Shown here one piece after another: positions 7,665 through 16,188 of a stretch of DNA of 64,000 nt. The notes under the pieces are model-generated. The model was given only the letters and a program-made list of their open reading frames with translations, searched no databases and was not told where the DNA came from. How positions within the stretch are numbered: position 1 is the first letter of the stretch; every line of letters starts with the position of its first letter. Source of the stretch: JBDTNL01 sp039933785. Lineage in GTDB: Bacteria > Acidobacteriota > Thermoanaerobaculia > Multivoradales > JAGPDF01. The stretch is from positions 1-64,000 of the forward strand of contig JBDTNL010000010.1 in NCBI GenBank assembly GCA_039933785.1, written 5' to 3'. Made by a program: the position numbers and the translations under genes.

Positions 7665-10600
7665 ATGCCGCAGTTTGCCCATCTGCACCTGCACAGCCAG
7701 TTCAGCCTGCTCGACGGCGCCAACCGGCTCGACGACGTGATCGCGGCCGCCGCCGAAGCGGGAATGCCCGCCATGGCGCTCACCGATCACGGCAACATGT
7801 TTGGTGCCATCGACTTCTATACCAAGGCGCGCAAGGCGGGTGTAAAGCCGATCATCGGCATCGAGGCCTATGTCGCGCAGGGGAGCCGCAAGGATCGCGA
7901 ATCTTCGCGGAGCAGCAGCAACCACTTGGTTCTTCTCGCTCGCAACGAGACCGGCTATCGCAATCTCATCAAGCTCACTTCACGCTCGTATCTCGAAGGC
8001 TTCTACTACAAGCCCAGGATCGACAAGGAGCTGCTGCGCGAGAACAGTGAAGGCCTGATCGGGCTTTCGGCGTGCCTCAAGGGTGAGATCAACGAGAAGA
8101 TCATTGGCCGCCAGGAGGCGGAGGCCGAGAAGACCGCGCGCGACTTCCGCGAAATCTTCGGCGACGAGAACTTCTACCTCGAGCTGCAGGACCACGGAAT
8201 CTCGGATCAACGAGCGGCCAACGAGGTCCTGCGACGGATCGGCCAGCGGACGGGCCTGCCGTTGGTGGCAACCAACGATTGCCACTACCTGAAGCGGAGC
8301 GATTCGTTCGCGCACGACGTTCTGCTCTGCATCGGAACGCAGCGGGCGCTCGCCGACACCGATCGCTTGAAGTATGCCTCGGACGAGTTCTACCTCAAGA
8401 CCGGCGAAGAGATGGCACGGCTCTTCCCGAACGATCCGCAAGCGATCGAGAACACCCTGCGGATCGCCGAAGCCTGCAATCTAGAGATCAAGACCGGTGA
8501 CTTCCACCTGCCCGAGTTTCCGGTGCCGGCCGCGTACACGCTGCAGTCCTATTTCGAGGAAGTGGTGCGGAACGGGCTTCAGGAGCGTCTCGACGAGCTC
8601 CGCAAGCGGCGCGAGTCCGGATTGGTCAAGTATCCCGAGGAGGTGTATCTCCACCGCCTCGAGATGGAAATCCAAGTCATCGAGCGCATGGGCTTCCCGG
8701 GCTACTTCTTGATCGTCTGGGACTTCATCCGCTACGCCCGCGAGCACGGCATCCCCGTCGGCCCGGGACGTGGTTCGGCGGCGGGTTCGCTGGTGTCGTA
8801 TGCCCTGCGCATCACCGACATCGATCCCATGCAGTACGATCTGCTGTTCGAACGCTTCTTGAATCCCGAGCGCATCAGCCTGCCCGACATCGACATCGAC
8901 TTCTGCATGCGCGGTCGTGGTCGCGTCATCCAATATGTGAGCGAGAAGTACGGCCGCGACCGGGTGGCTCAGATCATCACCTTCGGAACTCTAGCGGCCA
9001 AGGCGGTCATCCGCGACGTCGGCCGCGTCATGGGCGTGCCGTACGTCAAAGTGGACCGCATTGCCAAGATGATTCCCGACATGACGAAGTCGCTCGCCGA
9101 GGCGGCGCGCGACATCGAGCCGCTGCGCCTCGAGGTGAGCAACGACGCCGAGGTGCGCCAGATCGTCGAGGTCGGGAGCCGCTTGGAGGGCCTGACCCGC
9201 CATGCCTCGCTGCACGCCGCCGGCGTCGTGATCACACCGCGTCCGATCGAAGAGCTGGTGCCGCTCTACAAAACGAGCAAGGACGAAATCGTCACCCAGT
9301 GGGACAAGGATGTGGTCGAAAAGCTCGGCCTCTTGAAGATGGACTTCCTCGGCCTGCGCACGCTGACCGTCATCGACGACGCCTTGAAGCTCCTGGCGCT
9401 CGAGGGCCGGCCGCTCGACCTCGACAACGTGGCGCTCGACGATCCGGCGGTCTACAAGCTGTTCTGCGACGGGCGGACGAACGGCATCTTTCAGTTCGAG
9501 TCCGGCGGCATGAAGGACCTGCTGCGCCGCGCCCTGCCCTCCAAGTTCGAAGACCTGGCGGCCTTCAACGCGCTCTACCGTCCCGGCGCGCTCTCGGTCG
9601 GCATGGTCGAGGAGTACATCCAACGCAAGACCGGCCGCAAGAAGGTGCGCTACACCTTGCCGCAGACCAAGGCCATCCTGGAGGAGACCTACGGCGTCAT
9701 CGCCTACCAGGAGCAGGTCATGCAGATCGCGGTCGAAGTGGCCGGCTTCACCATGGGCGAAGCCGACGTGCTGCGCAAGGCGATGGGCAAGAAGAGCGAA
9801 GAGATGATGGCCAAGCAGAAGGAGAAATTCGTCTCCGGCGCCGAGAACCGCGGCGTGGCGCGAGACAAGGCCGCCGAGCTCTGGGAGTACATCGAGCCCT
9901 TCGCCGGCTACGGCTTCAACAAGAGCCACTCGGTGGCCTACGCCATGCTGGCCTACAAGACCGCGTATCTGAAGACGCACTATCCGGTCGCCTTCATGGC
10001 GGCGATGCTGACCTCCGAAATGTCGTCTTCCGACGAGATCGCCAAGTACTTGTCGGAATGCCGCGACATGGGTATCCCGGTCCTGCCGCCCGACATCAAC
10101 GAGAGCAACTGGGCGTTCACCGTCATCGGCAAGGTCATTCGCTTCGGCCTCGGAGCGGTGAAGGGCGTCGGCGAGGGCGGTGTCGAGTCGATCCTCGCGG
10201 CGCGTCACCGAGTGGGCCGCTTCACCAGCGTCCCGATGTTCGCGCAGGAAGTGGACTCGAAGCAGCTCAACCAGAAAGTGCTCGAGAGCCTCATCAAGGC
10301 GGGAGCGTTCGACAGTCTCGGAGCACCGCGGGGTGCGCTGTTCGCCGCGATCGAGAAGATCATGGACCACGCTCAGCAGCGGCGCCGCGAGAGCGAGGCG
10401 GGGCAAGGAGCCCTCTTCGCGCCCAGCGCCACTCCCGGGCCGGCGATCGACCTGCGCAAGCAGGAGTGGCCGGAAGCGGATCGTCTGCGGTTCGAGAAGG
10501 AGACGCTCGGGTTCTATCTTACCGGCAACCCGTTGGCCGCGCATGAGGCGCAGCTTCGGCTGCTGGTCAACGCCACCACCGCCGACCTTCGCGATGGCAC

Positions 10601-11123
10601 GGTCGAAGGCACGGTGACGCTCGGAGGGATCGTTACCCGGGTGCGGCCGACGAAAATCAAGTCAGGCGCCAATGCCGGCAAGATGATGACCCGGTTCGTC
10701 CTCGAGGACCTGGTCGGCGGGCTGCCGATCACGCTGTTCGCGGATCAGACGGCGCGCTTCGGGGCTCTGATACACGATGAGGCCGTGATCCTGGTGAAGG
10801 GCTCGGTCCGCATGCGTGGCAGCGAGGTCGAGCTCGCCGCGGAGGACATCACGCCGCTCGAAAAGGCCAAGGGCCGCCTGGTCGCCGGTCTCGAAATCTC
10901 GATCGCGCAGGAGCTTTCGACCCGTCAGATGCTCCGTCTGCGCGACTTGCTGGCCGAGAATCCCGGCGACGTCCCGGTGTCGTTCGACCTCCGCCAGGTC
11001 GGCGCCAACGTTTCGATCACCGCGCCTGAACGTTTCCGGGTTCGTCTCGGGACGGATTTCGAGGCCTCGATCGAGAGCCTCCTCGGACACGGCAGCGTCC
11101 GCAGGCGGTACGCTTCGGCCTGA
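7665..11123 (+). CDS. dnaE: DNA polymerase III alpha subunit
   Basis: Catalytic subunit of the replicative polymerase. At 1152 aa it has the usual DnaE length. The PHP domain begins at once with HLHLHSQFS (residues 5-13). The palm carries the catalytic aspartates PDIDIDF at about 407-413 and MDFLGLRT further on. Helix-hairpin-helix and OB-fold (about 985 onward) regions follow, with a C-terminal clamp-binding part. There is no 3'-5' exonuclease insertion, so it is DnaE and not PolC. It begins 7 bases after the phosphatidyltransferase. Confidence 0.97.
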   Translation: MPQFAHLHLHSQFSLLDGANRLDDVIAAAAEAGMPAMALTDHGNMFGAIDFYTKARKAGVKPIIGIEAYVAQGSRKDRESSRSSSNHLVLLARNETGYRNLIKLTSRSYLEGFYYKPRIDKELLRENSEGLIGLSACLKGEINEKIIGRQEAEAEKTARDFREIFGDENFYLELQDHGISDQRAANEVLRRIGQRTGLPLVATNDCHYLKRSDSFAHDVLLCIGTQRALADTDRLKYASDEFYLKTGEEMARLFPNDPQAIENTLRIAEACNLEIKTGDFHLPEFPVPAAYTLQSYFEEVVRNGLQERLDELRKRRESGLVKYPEEVYLHRLEMEIQVIERMGFPGYFLIVWDFIRYAREHGIPVGPGRGSAAGSLVSYALRITDIDPMQYDLLFERFLNPERISLPDIDIDFCMRGRGRVIQYVSEKYGRDRVAQIITFGTLAAKAVIRDVGRVMGVPYVKVDRIAKMIPDMTKSLAEAARDIEPLRLEVSNDAEVRQIVEVGSRLEGLTRHASLHAAGVVITPRPIEELVPLYKTSKDEIVTQWDKDVVEKLGLLKMDFLGLRTLTVIDDALKLLALEGRPLDLDNVALDDPAVYKLFCDGRTNGIFQFESGGMKDLLRRALPSKFEDLAAFNALYRPGALSVGMVEEYIQRKTGRKKVRYTLPQTKAILEETYGVIAYQEQVMQIAVEVAGFTMGEADVLRKAMGKKSEEMMAKQKEKFVSGAENRGVARDKAAELWEYIEPFAGYGFNKSHSVAYAMLAYKTAYLKTHYPVAFMAAMLTSEMSSSDEIAKYLSECRDMGIPVLPPDINESNWAFTVIGKVIRFGLGAVKGVGEGGVESILAARHRVGRFTSVPMFAQEVDSKQLNQKVLESLIKAGAFDSLGAPRGALFAAIEKIMDHAQQRRRESEAGQGALFAPSATPGPAIDLRKQEWPEADRLRFEKETLGFYLTGNPLAAHEAQLRLLVNATTADLRDGTVEGTVTLGGIVTRVRPTKIKSGANAGKMMTRFVLEDLVGGLPITLFADQTARFGALIHDEAVILVKGSVRMRGSEVELAAEDITPLEKAKGRLVAGLEISIAQELSTRQMLRLRDLLAENPGDVPVSFDLRQVGANVSITAPERFRVRLGTDFEASIESLLGHGSVRRRYASA

Positions 11124-11124
11124 C

Positions 11125-11817
11125 ATGAGACCGACTCTGCTGTTCGCGGCTTGCGCCTTGTGGAGCCTTTCCGCCGTGGCAGAGGTTCCGAAGCCGGTCG
11201 ATCCCTACGACCGTTCGATCGAGCGCCTGCGCTACGAATGTTTCAGCGATCTCGGGCGGCGCGAGATCACACTCTTTGCGAACGGCACCATTCGCGTCCG
11301 CGAAGGGCTGAAGACCAGCCCGACGATGTCGCTCGGCGAGCTCGGCCGCGATCAGGTCGATGAGGTGCTGGCTCGCTTGGCGGAGATCGACCTCAAGGAA
11401 ACCGACACCGACACCACCAGCGTGAGCGGCGACTGGGTCGAACGCTGCCGGTTGCAGCTCGATCGGCCGGGGGACAAAGAGCGCGTCTTCAGCTTCAGCC
11501 GCTACGACACCCGGCCGCCGGGTCTCGACCGCTTGGTTCGCGTGGCGGAAAATCTGGCGTCGCGCGTGCAACCGTCGCAACGGGCGCAGCATCTGCCCAC
11601 CGGTTACGTGCCGAAGACCGGCGACGTTCTGCGCCGGGTCGACGGCCAGTTGTTTCGCATCATCGGCGAGACCGCCGACAAGCAGGGCGTCGAGCTCGAC
11701 GGGCTGAATCTACCGCTGAGGATGTTCTCGCCCAAGGGAATGCTCGCCAACGACTTCGACAAGTTGGTGGCGCGACGAAGCGTCGGCGGCCGCGAGGAGC
11801 CGTACGAGGACGACTAG
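11125..11817 (+). CDS. Exported protein of unknown function
   Basis: Not recognised. The start ATG lies one base after the dnaE stop, giving 230 aa. A short signal peptide is visible (basic start, LLFAACALWSLSAVA, cleavage near AEV). The mature part holds a pair of cysteines (in RYECFSD and WVERCRLQ) and a polar, mixed alpha/beta sequence with no catalytic motif that I recognise. The tail EEPYEDD is acidic. Its position between dnaE and rsmD gives no functional hint beyond co-transcription. Confidence 0.72.
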   Translation: MRPTLLFAACALWSLSAVAEVPKPVDPYDRSIERLRYECFSDLGRREITLFANGTIRVREGLKTSPTMSLGELGRDQVDEVLARLAEIDLKETDTDTTSVSGDWVERCRLQLDRPGDKERVFSFSRYDTRPPGLDRLVRVAENLASRVQPSQRAQHLPTGYVPKTGDVLRRVDGQLFRIIGETADKQGVELDGLNLPLRMFSPKGMLANDFDKLVARRSVGGREEPYEDD

Positions 11818-11829
11818 GCGGCACCGCCG

Positions 11830-12447
11830 GTGAGTCGAGGCGTTCGAGTTACCGGGGGCGCTCTACGCGGGCGTTTGTTGGCGGTCGGCACGCACGTCCG
11901 GCCGACTGAGGGCCGCGTGCGCGAGGCGCTGTTCTCCATCTGGCAGGAACGGGTCGTCGACGCGCAGGTGCTCGATCTATTCGCCGGCAGCGGCGCGGTA
12001 GGGATCGAGGCGGTGAGCCGCGGCGCCGGCGGCGTGCTGTTCGTGGAGCAGGCACCGGCCGTCGTTCGCCTGCTGGAAGAGAACTGCAAGATGCTGGAGA
12101 AGGGACGGTGGCGCTTGCGCCGAGCGAGCTTGCCAGGTGGCCTACGCTCGCTCGCCCAGCACCCCGACTACCGGTTCGATCTGATCTTCGCCGATCCGCC
12201 TTACGCCTTCGATGAGTATCTCCGGCTGCTGGAGCTGGCGTCTCCGCTCTTACGTGCCGGTGGAGAGCTCGTGGTCGAGCATTCCGCGCGCGTCGACTTG
12301 GCCGCCGCAGCGGGTGAGTTGCGGCAGAACGATACGCGGCGCTATGGCGAAAGCACGCTGACCTTCTATCGCTCGGCGGACGATGCCAAGGTACCCGAGC
12401 CGTCAGCCTCCGAGGAAGAAAGCGACTTCCTCGAGGTTGATCCGTAG
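11830..12447 (+). CDS. rsmD: 16S rRNA (guanine966-N2)-methyltransferase
   Basis: Methylates G966 of 16S rRNA with S-adenosylmethionine. The GTG start gives 205 aa. Family motifs are RPTEGRVREALF at residues 24-35, the SAM loop DLFAGSG at 49-55 and the catalytic DPPY at 122-125. The last 45 bases overlap the convergent rex gene, so the C-terminal ~15 residues are encoded opposite the rex end. The family core ends near STLTFY, so the tail after that is an acidic extension. Confidence 0.93.
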   Translation: MSRGVRVTGGALRGRLLAVGTHVRPTEGRVREALFSIWQERVVDAQVLDLFAGSGAVGIEAVSRGAGGVLFVEQAPAVVRLLEENCKMLEKGRWRLRRASLPGGLRSLAQHPDYRFDLIFADPPYAFDEYLRLLELASPLLRAGGELVVEHSARVDLAAAAGELRQNDTRRYGESTLTFYRSADDAKVPEPSASEEESDFLEVDP

Positions 12448-13074
12448 GTCGACGTTCTTCACCCGCACACCCGCGTGGGGCTCGAGGCGAAGCGGCGCGA
12501 AATTGATCACCGCGCGGATGCCGGCGCTCACCAGCGCGTCGTAGTTCTCGACCGCTGCACTGGCCGGCACTGCGAGCACGCCGATCTCGCAGGAACTCTC
12601 TTTGATCAAACGCTTCAGCTCCCGTGGATGTCCGACCGTGAAGGAAGCGAGCCGCTTGCCGACCTTCTGTGGATCCGTGTCAACCGCGGCGACGACGCGG
12701 AACGGGCCGTAGTTGAAGCCCCAGTAGCGCGCCAGAGCGCTGCCCAGGTTCCCCACGCCGCAGATGACGATGGGGTGAGAACGATGCAGCCCGAGCAGGT
12801 TGGAGAGCCGATCGGCCAGGCGTTGGACGTCGTAGCCCACGCCGCGGATGCCGAACTCGCCGAATTGCGCCAGATCCTTGCGGATTTGCGTGGCCGACAG
12901 ACGGAAGCGCCGCGCCAGATCCTGCGATGAGATGCGGCTGATTCCCCCCTCTTGCAGCTCGGTCAACGAGCGCAAATAGATCGACAGCCGATTCAGGGTG
13001 AGGGGTGAGACCTCGGGTTCCGCGGTCGTGCTGGTGGGTGTGGGGCGGCGGGACCCCCGACGCGCCGGACTCAT
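12403..13074 (-). CDS. rex: Redox-sensing transcriptional repressor Rex
   Basis: Dimeric repressor that senses the NADH/NAD+ ratio and leaves DNA when NADH rises. An N-terminal winged helix (ISSQDLARRFRLSATQIRKD) is followed by the hallmark FGEFGIRGVGY at residues 71-81. The Rossmann domain has GVGNLGSA at 106-113 for NAD(H), and the usual dimer-swap helix is at the C-terminus. The protein is 223 aa with a ~22-residue disordered N-terminal extension. It lies 25 bases downstream of nuoN on the same strand, so it is probably the last gene of the complex I operon. Confidence 0.95.
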   Translation of the reverse strand: MSPARRGSRRPTPTSTTAEPEVSPLTLNRLSIYLRSLTELQEGGISRISSQDLARRFRLSATQIRKDLAQFGEFGIRGVGYDVQRLADRLSNLLGLHRSHPIVICGVGNLGSALARYWGFNYGPFRVVAAVDTDPQKVGKRLASFTVGHPRELKRLIKESSCEIGVLAVPASAAVENYDALVSAGIRAVINFAPLRLEPHAGVRVKNVDLRINLEEVAFFLGG

Positions 13075-13099
13075 ACCTTGGCCCTGGTCGCCCTCGCGC

Positions 13100-14557
13100 T
13101 CAGCCGAGGCGAGCGACCGCGTCAGCGACCCATCCGAGTACCGGGCCGGGCCACAGCCCGAGCACGAGCGTCAGCAGGGCTGCAAGGCCCGCGGAAAGAT
13201 TGCCGAGGAAATCGCCGGCCTTGGCGACGGGAGCCTTGACCTCGTCCTTCATGTAGAGGACGTACACCACGCGCAGGTAGTAGAAGACGCCGACCAGGCT
13301 CGCCAGGACACCCACCGCGGCGAGCCAGATCTGATGGTTCTCGACCGCGTGCAGGAAGACCAAGTACTTGCCGAGGAAACCTAGGGTCGGTGGGATGCCG
13401 CCGAGCGACAGCATGCAGATCGCGAGGCAGGCCGACTTCACCGGAAAGCGATAGCCCCACCCCGAAAGGTCAGAGATCAGGTGTTGCTCACCGGGCTTGT
13501 CGAACAGCAGCGTCGCGACCGCGAAGGCACCGGCGTTCATCAGCGCGTAGGCGAACAGGTACACCAGCACGCTCACCCACGAATCGCGATTCAGGCTGGC
13601 GAGCGGAATGAGGAGATATCCCATGTGGGCGACGCCCGAGTACGCCAGCATGCGTTTGAGATCGCGTTGCACCAGGGCCAGCAGGTTGCCGCCGAGCATC
13701 GACAGCACCGCGAGGAGCGACACCACGGTCGACCACTTCGGCGCTAGGGGCGCGCTCGCCGACGCTGCCGCTACGATCTTGATGAGCACCGCGACACTGG
13801 CCGCTTTCGGAGCCACGGAGAGAAAGGCGACGAAGGGCGTGGGAGCGCCTTGATATGTATCCGGCGACCAGGCGTGAAACGGTACCAGGCTCATCTTGAA
13901 GCCGAAGCCGGCGATGAGCAGGACGACGCCGAGCGCCTCGAGAGCCAACGAGCCCTTGCCCTCGGCCAGGGCGCGAGCGATTTCGGGGATGCGCGAGGAA
14001 CCGGTCTCGCCGTAGAGCAGCGCGATGCCCAGCAGCACGAAAGCGCTCACGAAGGCACCCATCAGGAAGTACTTGATGGCGGCCTCCGCGGCAACGGCGA
14101 TCCGCCGGTGATAGCCGGCGAGCGCGTAGAGACAGATCGAGAGCAGCTCGAGCGCGATGAACACGGTGAGCAGCTCGTTGGCGCGCAGCATCAGGGTCAT
14201 GCCGGCGCTGCTCCAGAGCAGCAACGCGTGGTACTCACCCGAAAGGAGACCCTCCCGTCGCAGGTATCCGTCCGAAGCGAGCAGGGCCAACGACGCCGCG
14301 AGCAGCACGATCAGGGTCAGAGCACAAGTGATCGCGTTGGCATCGAGGGTTCCGTGAAAGCTCGGTCCGGTAGGCACCGAGGTCCAAGCGAGCCAACCCG
14401 CCCCGAGGGTCGCGACGAGCGAGAGCGGTGTAAATGCACGCTTGAGCGCAGGCAGGAAGGCGTCGAGCAAGAGCAGCAGGGCCCCGGCGCCAGCGAGCCA
14501 GATCTCGGGCGCGATGGACCAGAGATCGGCGGTCGAGACGGCGTAGGACGGACTCAC
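13100..14557 (-). CDS. nuoN: NADH-quinone oxidoreductase subunit N
   Basis: Antiporter-like proton-pumping subunit of complex I. The 485-aa protein is strongly hydrophobic throughout, with the Mrp/ND2 antiporter core: a lysine/glutamate path including FKMSLVPFHAWSPDTYQGAP and KYFLMGAF. The GTG start overlaps the nuoM stop (GTGA). It is the last nuo gene and is followed by rex. Length and motifs are normal for the subunit. Confidence 0.95.
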   Translation of the reverse strand: MSPSYAVSTADLWSIAPEIWLAGAGALLLLLDAFLPALKRAFTPLSLVATLGAGWLAWTSVPTGPSFHGTLDANAITCALTLIVLLAASLALLASDGYLRREGLLSGEYHALLLWSSAGMTLMLRANELLTVFIALELLSICLYALAGYHRRIAVAAEAAIKYFLMGAFVSAFVLLGIALLYGETGSSRIPEIARALAEGKGSLALEALGVVLLIAGFGFKMSLVPFHAWSPDTYQGAPTPFVAFLSVAPKAASVAVLIKIVAAASASAPLAPKWSTVVSLLAVLSMLGGNLLALVQRDLKRMLAYSGVAHMGYLLIPLASLNRDSWVSVLVYLFAYALMNAGAFAVATLLFDKPGEQHLISDLSGWGYRFPVKSACLAICMLSLGGIPPTLGFLGKYLVFLHAVENHQIWLAAVGVLASLVGVFYYLRVVYVLYMKDEVKAPVAKAGDFLGNLSAGLAALLTLVLGLWPGPVLGWVADAVARLG

Positions 14558-16176
14558 TGGCGAGCCTCTGCCGCCACGGGTCCGGGCGGCTGCACGCCCA
14601 GGGCGACCTCACTCAGCGGCGCCTCGGGGCGCAGGGCCACGGTGTTGACCGGAATCTCGGTAACCCTGGCTTGATACGAGGTGAGAACCGCGGCGAGCGC
14701 CGGCCGGCTCGGCGCGAGGAACGGCTCGGGTGCGACGCCAATCCACAGCATCAGCAGGCAAAGCGGCGCCAGCAGGAGCTTCTCGCGCCAGGACAGATCC
14801 TTGAGCGAACGATTCTCCTCGTGCTTGATCGGACCCCAGATCGTGGCTGCCACCATCTTGAGCAGGTACACCGCCGCGAGCACCACGCCGAAAGTCGCCG
14901 TGGCGGCGACGCCGCGCAAGGCGATCGACTTCGAGGTAAAGGTACCGGCGAGAATCAGGAACTCGCCGACGAAGCCGTTCAGGCCGGGCAGACCCACTGA
15001 AGACAAGGTGGAGAAGACGAGGAAGAACGCGAACCACGGCATCACCTTGGCGAGGCCGCCGAACTGCGCGAATTCTTTGGTGTGCCGGCGCTCGTAGATC
15101 ATGCCGACGATGAGAAAGAGGGCACCGGTCGACAAGCCGTGGTTCACCATCTGCAGCAGCGCTCCCTGCCAGGCCATGAGATCGAAGGCAAAGAGGCCGA
15201 GCATCACGAAGCCGAGGTGAGCGATCGATGAGTACGCCACTAGCTTCTTCATGTCGGCCTGCACCCAGGCCACCAAGGCTCCGTAGAGGATGCCGACGAG
15301 CGCCAGACCGGCCATCAAGGGCGCATACCGCTGGCTCGCCTGCGGGAAGAGCGGCAGAGCGAAGCGCAGGAAGCCGTAGGTGCCGAGCTTCAGCAGGATG
15401 CCGGCCAGGATGACCGAGCCTCCGGTTGGTGCCTCGACGTGCGCATCGGGCAGCCAGGTGTGGAGCGGGAACATCGGCACCTTGATCGCGAAGGCGATCG
15501 CGAAGGCTCCGAACAACCACGCCTGCTCGCTGGCCGGCAGCTGCAGACGCAGCAGATCGGCGAAGGCGAAGCTCCAAGCCCCGGCCATTTCCTTGTAGGT
15601 CCAGGCCAGCCAAAGAATCGCGAGCAACATCAACAGGCTTCCGGCCATGGTGAAGAGGAAGAACTTTACCGCCGCGTACACCCGGCGCTGCCCGCCCCAG
15701 ATGCCGATGATCAGATACATCGGGATCAGCATCACTTCCCAGAAGATGTAGAAGAGGAAGAGATCGAGCGCCAGGAGCGCGCCGAGGATGCCGGTGGTGA
15801 GCAGCAGCAAGGAGAGCGCGAAGCCCTGCCAGTTCTTATGGATGCCTTCCCAGGAGCCGATGACGACGATCGGCAGCAGGATCACGCTCAGCAGAACGAG
15901 CGGCATGGAGATGCCATCCATGCCGACGGAGTATTGAATGCCCCAGGAAGGAATCCAGGGCAACGGCGCGCCGTCGCGAAGGAGCGGGAAGGGCGAGCCC
16001 CAGTTCGCCCACACCAACCCGATCCCGAATGCCGCTTCGATCAGGCCGACCAGTAGCGCATAGGCGCGCGCCGCGCCGTCGCGGCGGATGAACAGCAGCG
16101 GCAGACACGCCAGCGCCGGAAAGAAGATGAGCCGGGTCAGGGTGTTGCCGGCGAGCAGTTGGAGGAAGGTGTCCAT
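14554..16176 (-). CDS. nuoM: NADH-quinone oxidoreductase subunit M
   Basis: Antiporter-like proton-pumping subunit of the complex I membrane arm, 540 aa with about 14 hydrophobic helices expected for the family. Characteristic stretches include KVPMFPLHTWLPDAHVEAPT and the lysine-containing KLGTYGFLRFALPLFP. The ~30 C-terminal residues after the last helix are polar, with prolines. It begins 12 bases after the nuoL stop and shares a 4-base overlap with nuoN. Confidence 0.96.
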   Translation of the reverse strand: MDTFLQLLAGNTLTRLIFFPALACLPLLFIRRDGAARAYALLVGLIEAAFGIGLVWANWGSPFPLLRDGAPLPWIPSWGIQYSVGMDGISMPLVLLSVILLPIVVIGSWEGIHKNWQGFALSLLLLTTGILGALLALDLFLFYIFWEVMLIPMYLIIGIWGGQRRVYAAVKFFLFTMAGSLLMLLAILWLAWTYKEMAGAWSFAFADLLRLQLPASEQAWLFGAFAIAFAIKVPMFPLHTWLPDAHVEAPTGGSVILAGILLKLGTYGFLRFALPLFPQASQRYAPLMAGLALVGILYGALVAWVQADMKKLVAYSSIAHLGFVMLGLFAFDLMAWQGALLQMVNHGLSTGALFLIVGMIYERRHTKEFAQFGGLAKVMPWFAFFLVFSTLSSVGLPGLNGFVGEFLILAGTFTSKSIALRGVAATATFGVVLAAVYLLKMVAATIWGPIKHEENRSLKDLSWREKLLLAPLCLLMLWIGVAPEPFLAPSRPALAAVLTSYQARVTEIPVNTVALRPEAPLSEVALGVQPPGPVAAEARQ

Positions 16177-16188
16177 CGTCGGGGCCGC

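Noticed and set aside
8991..10544. A 517-codon minus-strand frame inside dnaE
   Set aside because: Shadow of the polymerase gene with no protein family features.
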